Source: Phalacrocorax aristotelis
Taxonomy: Eukaryota > Chordata > Aves > Suliformes > Phalacrocoracidae
Direction: 5' to 3'
NCBI RefSeq assembly: GCF_949628215.1
Contig: NC_134280.1
Span: 51,052,621 to 51,116,620, forward strand
Length of the DNA: 64,000 bases
Part shown: piece by piece, positions 59,701-64,000 of the stretch
Position numbering within the stretch: position 1 is the stretch's first letter
How the letters are laid out: the number at the start of each line of letters is the position of its first letter
The notes under the pieces: model-generated
Databases searched by the model: none
Seen by the model: the letters and a program-made list of their open reading frames with translations, nothing else
Told to the model about the DNA's origin: nothing
Program-made: the position numbers and the translations under genes

Positions 59701-62700
59701 TATTCTTCAGGGCTACAACACTGGTATTGTCCCACATCTGAAGTGCTCACTCCAGCTTTGAGGTGGTTCTGTTCACTGGCGCACAAAAAAGCCTTGCTGT
59801 TTTTCTCACTAGAATAATCTTTGTGGCTATCAAGGTGCATTGGGCAAAGCCTCACATGTTTGTAAGTTACTTGATTTTACATACTGCAGTGTTGTACCAT
59901 GAACCACTCTTGTCCTGAGAGTTTTCTGGGAAATGGCCTTCTGTCATGCCTGTGTCTTCTCTTGGGATTGTTGGAGTCTGGCACACCAGGAAACACACCT
60001 TTATATGCCAAGCAACTGAGAAGTCCTTTTGCCCTGGCTTTGCAGTCTTCTCCTTATGTGTACCTCAAATTGTGCAGCTTTTCACAAAGTCTAGGCCTGG
60101 AGCTCTGAGGATGCTTACTTGTCTGAATAAATCCTTAAGTGACTGGGCCTGGATGAATAAAACCATCTTACGTGACGAGACTGTCCTTTTTTCAGTCAGA
60201 AGTAACGCTAAAATACAGCTGCTGTCAGATTCTTAAATCTTTAATACAGAGTATGGGATATTTTTTTTTTGTTAAGGGTCTGAATCATCTCACTCTGGTG
60301 AGCTGTATGGGATTTGGTTTGCCTGCTTTGGAAGCATAGCAGCCTGGATAAATGATGGGATGTGAACCCGTAATCACTGAAAAGCTGTTTTTGAGCTGAT
60401 GCTAAGGTCATGGACTGTGCCTGTGACTCATAGTTAACCAACAGCATCTCAGTTATCTGTGTAGCATGTGAATATTGTCCTATACAGCTCTCATCTGAGG
60501 GTGTGTTGGAACTGCTGAATTGCTTCTTTTTTTGGGGAAGAGGTGGGCTCTGCTGTCAGAGGCAAAGCTGGCTATCAAACCTCCATCTGTGGGAGTTAGC
60601 TGTTCTCCTAAAGCATTACAGTGTCAGCAGAAAATTATAAAGCAAGCTGAGGGGGATGCTTTGAGTACTAAGAATACAGAAGGGAGGCCATATCTGCTAG
60701 ATTGAGGAGTGTTGTTTGGGGAGTTTTTTTGGAGAGCAATTCCTGGGTGACTTACAGGATTATTTTTTTAAAACAAGTATCTTAGCCAGGAGTCTGTTTT
60801 GATTTTTTTTTTTCCTCCTGCTACCCAATGGAAAGTCTCTACAGTTCAGCAGTGTATTTCCTGGTGATCACATGGTGATAGCTGACAAGCAAACCTGAAT
60901 GTCAAATAACTGTTACTTCATCTCAGGCCAAGCCCACAACAAACAAACCCTCTTTTACTTTCTGAAATTGAGATAATGATAGCATCTCTAAATGTTGTCC
61001 TTCTGAAATTTGATTATGTTGCATGCAAAGGCTTAAGGACTGGTCACAGAGGTTATTTCCATTGTATGTGTGAAGTCTAACACCAAATCCCAGGTTGAGA
61101 GAGGGAAATAAATCAGCTTAGTCTCTATGGAGTCCTAAGAGCAATGCCAGTTTATGCTGGCCAAAGCGTGAATCATGAAGCCTGTCGTAGGGGAAATATA
61201 TGTGATGCTGTCTTGTGTGGCTGTGTGAAAAGATCTATAGATCTCCTCAGGTACATGAAGGAAAGCTTTGTAGCATCTGTGGCCTCTCAAAACTTGAGTC
61301 CCTCACTGCACAGGAAATTTCAGGAGATACAGAAGACAAATGCCCTCCCTGGGGAAAAAGTTGCTTTCCTCAGCAGCCCCAGCCCAGTCAAGGGAAGGAG
61401 AGGCACCCTCTGTGCATACACAGAGACATGGATGTAATTCATGGGGAACCTCCTGGTGCTCCCTGGAGGCAGAAGCTGCTGCTGCTTTCTCTGGTGGAAA
61501 ATAGAGGTAGGTGGGGGGATGTTCTCTGCTGACATAGTCAGAAATGTTTGGTGGCTTGGTGGAGAAGCTGCTGTGCCTGGATGAGTGCAACCAGCAGTTA
61601 TGGGGCTGCAGGCTCAGGAGTCCAGTAAACTGGCAGCTGAGCAGCTGGAGCACCCTGCAATACCTTTTCCTGGAAGGGAAGGAACTTGTTCCTGCTCTCT
61701 GGCTGGCTTTAATAAGAAAGCTCCTGTGAGGAAAGATGCTCTTGCAGGCATCTTGTTGGATGAGTGCAAGGGAAGCTAACCAGCCACTTTTAGCAAAAAA
61801 CATAGTCATAGCAATGCATATGTTCTTTCCTCACCCCACATAGACAGTAGCTGTGCAGAGCAGCTTGGTGCCTGGCCTTGCTGTGTCAGCCACAGAAGCA
61901 GCTGTGCAGTGTCAGTGGCAACAGCACAAGTGGTCTTTACACAGTCATTCTTGTGATCCATAATTTCAGCATCTCTCTTGAATATGTAGCATGTCCAGGC
62001 TGTTCCACTTCCTTCTGCCCCTCACCTCCCAAAACTCTTCAAGGCACCTGCCAGTCCTCCCTGTAAAATATGAGAAGCTGTTGTGTGTTCTTCAGGGTCC
62101 TATGTCCACTAATTGATTATGTTTGAAAGTTTAGTCACGATAAATCAAAGATGTTCCTCAGATTCCTTCCTCTGTCTTCCCGTTCCAAACTCCTGCTGCT
62201 ATAGTGGTTACAGCAGCTCTGCCTGCATGTCCAGTAGCTGATGGTGTTTGTTTCCCATCTGTTGGAGGGCTGTGCTGCCTTCCAGCACAGTGGGCTTGGG
62301 AATGACTGTACTCTGATGCTAGCCCCCTGCTTGCTCTGGACTGCTCCACATTTGTCTCTGTGCCTGCCATGAAGCAGGGATGAGAATGTTCACTGGCCTG
62401 GCTGGAGACGATTTTAAACTCTACTGTGCTTGCTTTGTACTGCTCTTGAAGAGGACCATGGAAGGGCTGGGGAAATAGTAATTACATCAGCATTCCTTCT
62501 TTCTGAGGTGGGAATGGGCAAGCCTCCTAATTCCAGGGCCTTTGCAAAAGCTCAGAAATCTTCTACTCAAAGGAACAGTGTGAGCAAGCTGGGACTCCTG
62601 TCCTTGCTCTCCAGGAGGCAAACCCTGCTGCTGGCTGGATTCCAAACTGGCTGCTACTTTCCCATTGAATCTTCTGCACTTCTACACTTCCATTGCCCAC

Positions 62701-64000
62701 CTCTAATACTCGGCCTCTTTCTTTCTGCTAAGAGTTCCTGGCATTTGGTATGAAAGTCAGGATGCGCCTTCAAGAATCTGGAGTCAAGGGAGCCCGTGTA
62801 CGTGCATTTGCCTTGGGGTGTCTTCCTCATCAAGCAGGCGTAAGGCACCAGAGAGGGCAAGAGCTGCTGAAAAGGAGGGGTAGAAGAAATTACTCCATGT
62901 GTAGAAGACCTTAAATAAGTCTGTGTCCTTGGGAAAAGGCAGAATGTGTCCTGGAAGTGATAGGGTCTGGGGCAGTAGAAAATGCCTTCTAAGGAGCACA
63001 TAGAAGGGAAAGAATTGGTGAGCCTGGGAGGATAGTAAAAGATGCTGGAGATTGTTATAGCTCTGCCTGGTTGTAGCTACGCAGGCCGGAGGGAGGGAGA
63101 AAAGAGTTTGGCACTTGTGATACAATAGATGCTTGTGACAGGTCTGATCCTGTCCCTGGTGTTGTGCTGATACAGGTGTGTATCAGCACACCTGTACCTG
63201 TGTGGTACAGGGTGTCTGGGACAGCTGCCCTCAAGTGTTCCTTGAGAAAGGGAATCTCCCGAACTGAAGGGCTCAGAACAAGCCAAGCTCCATGTGATCC
63301 CACTGGTGACGAGTCCGGGTGGGTGGTGTGCACTTTGTTCTTGGCACTTGGGATATGTCAGGTGTGGAAGCTGGTAGTTTTAGTAGAACCCAGGGCTTTG
63401 TGCTGCCTTTTGGTACTTGCCCAGACCTGAAACTGGTGCTTTCTGGTACAGATAAAGGCCAAATCTATGTTGATGGCTTCCATTTGACAAGTCCTCTGGA
63501 ATCAGCAAGCTTGATGAAGTGTCTTCTGCAGCTGTTTTCCAGGCTTGTAGTTATGCCATGCCTGGAAGATTTCTTCTGAGAATTAATGTTTCTATTCCTC
63601 CTTTTACACTGCACTTTATTTGGATGGATACTGGTTTTGGAAGCCTTTTGGGTTAGGATTTAAAGGATTGAGTACCAGTTCAGCGTTCGGTGCCTCTGAG
63701 CTGCCATTCCTGTGGATTATCTAGTTTAGCAATCTGAGGTAGAGGAGGAGGCATCTGAGGGTGTAAGCAAATCAGGGAGCCCTTGACATGTTAATTACAA
63801 GAGCTTCTCTTGCCAGCTTCGTTGAACGCTGCTGATTCAGGGCTGGGCCTGGCAAGAAAGTTATTCCCGTGTATCATGGAGGCAGGGTGTGTATTTATGC
63901 TGCCATTGTTAAATCCTGCATGGGAAAAGTTAGAGCCCTCTTTGAGAGTGCCCTGTCAGCACAGATGGAGTTACATTGATTTATCTAGCCCAGTATTCCT
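56735..64000 (+). other. PNPLA2: PNPLA2 intron 1 (continues past the right edge)
   Basis: I searched for the expected second exon (the human GEAGAKFIEVSKEARKRF block) and saw no match, so intron 1 seems to exceed 7.2 kb. The first few hundred bases are still CpG-rich. Elsewhere there are no recognised repeats apart from poly-T runs and the double hairpin near 63.2 kb. Open frames here, such as 61303-61809 on the minus strand, have no recognisable domain. Confidence 0.7.
63163..63211. repeat. Two adjacent inverted repeats (double hairpin)
   Basis: TGTGCTGATAC (63163-63173) and GTATCAGCACA (63180-63190) form a perfect 11-base arm pair around a 6-base loop. Immediately after, CCTGTACC (63191-63198) and GGTACAGG (63204-63211) form an 8-base arm pair around TGTGT. 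The pair could fold in DNA or in PNPLA2 pre-mRNA. Confidence 0.85.

Noticed and set aside
61303-61809. 168-codon minus-strand open frame in PNPLA2 intron 1
   Set aside because: No recognisable domain or transcript signals, and it is antisense within an intron.
1-64000. Novel multi-gene system, CRISPR array, tRNA or rRNA genes
   Set aside because: Looked for on both strands by eye; nothing beyond ordinary vertebrate genes, CR1 elements and simple repeats was seen.

Overview
This window is nuclear DNA from a vertebrate, almost certainly a bird. It has spliced genes with GT/AG introns, CpG-island promoters, no bacterial-style operons, and two copies of the CR1 LINE ending in the avian-type tail (near-repeats of ATTCTATGA). 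The gene order PIDD1 (minus), RPLP2 (plus), PNPLA2 (plus) matches the conserved block on human 11p15.5. No conserved coding exon was found outside these three genes, and no operon-like cluster, CRISPR array or novel multi-gene system is visible.

Layout. 1-17.0 kb: no recognisable exon; probably the first intron of a minus-strand gene whose CpG-island promoter and non-coding first exon lie at about 17.0-17.9 kb (consensus donor just below 17535). By synteny that gene may be SLC25A22, but none of its coding sequence is in the window. This intron holds an LTR fossil near 10.8-11.4 kb and a 37-bp imperfect tandem duplication near 1.65 kb. 18.15-18.89 kb: a plus-strand CR1 fragment. 18.9-28.2 kb: intergenic, nothing recognised. 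28.9-42.4 kb: PIDD1 on the minus strand, with 15 coding exons whose phases all agree (about 895 codons): seven leucine-rich repeats, two ZU5 modules each followed by an HFS-W autocleavage site, a UPA region and a C-terminal death domain. 42.5-45.3 kb: 5' flank or first intron of PIDD1, with a GC-rich stretch. 45.28-45.65 kb: a minus-strand CR1 abutting the CpG island. 45.65-46.45 kb: head-to-head PIDD1/RPLP2 promoter with an NRF1 palindrome and two oppositely oriented CCAAT boxes. 46.06-50.65 kb: RPLP2, complete, 115 residues. 50.65-56.15 kb: intergenic. 56.15-56.73 kb: CpG-island promoter with a TATA-like box, then PNPLA2 coding exon 1; the rest of the window (more than 7.2 kb) is its first intron.

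The three identified genes are unrelated in function: PIDD1 is the p53-induced scaffold of the PIDDosome (caspase-2) and of a NEMO/RIP1 complex, RPLP2 is an acidic stalk protein of the large ribosomal subunit, and PNPLA2 is adipose triglyceride lipase. Their proximity is conserved synteny; PIDD1 and RPLP2 probably share promoter DNA. Gene names rest on remembered family sequences and conserved motifs, not on a database search.
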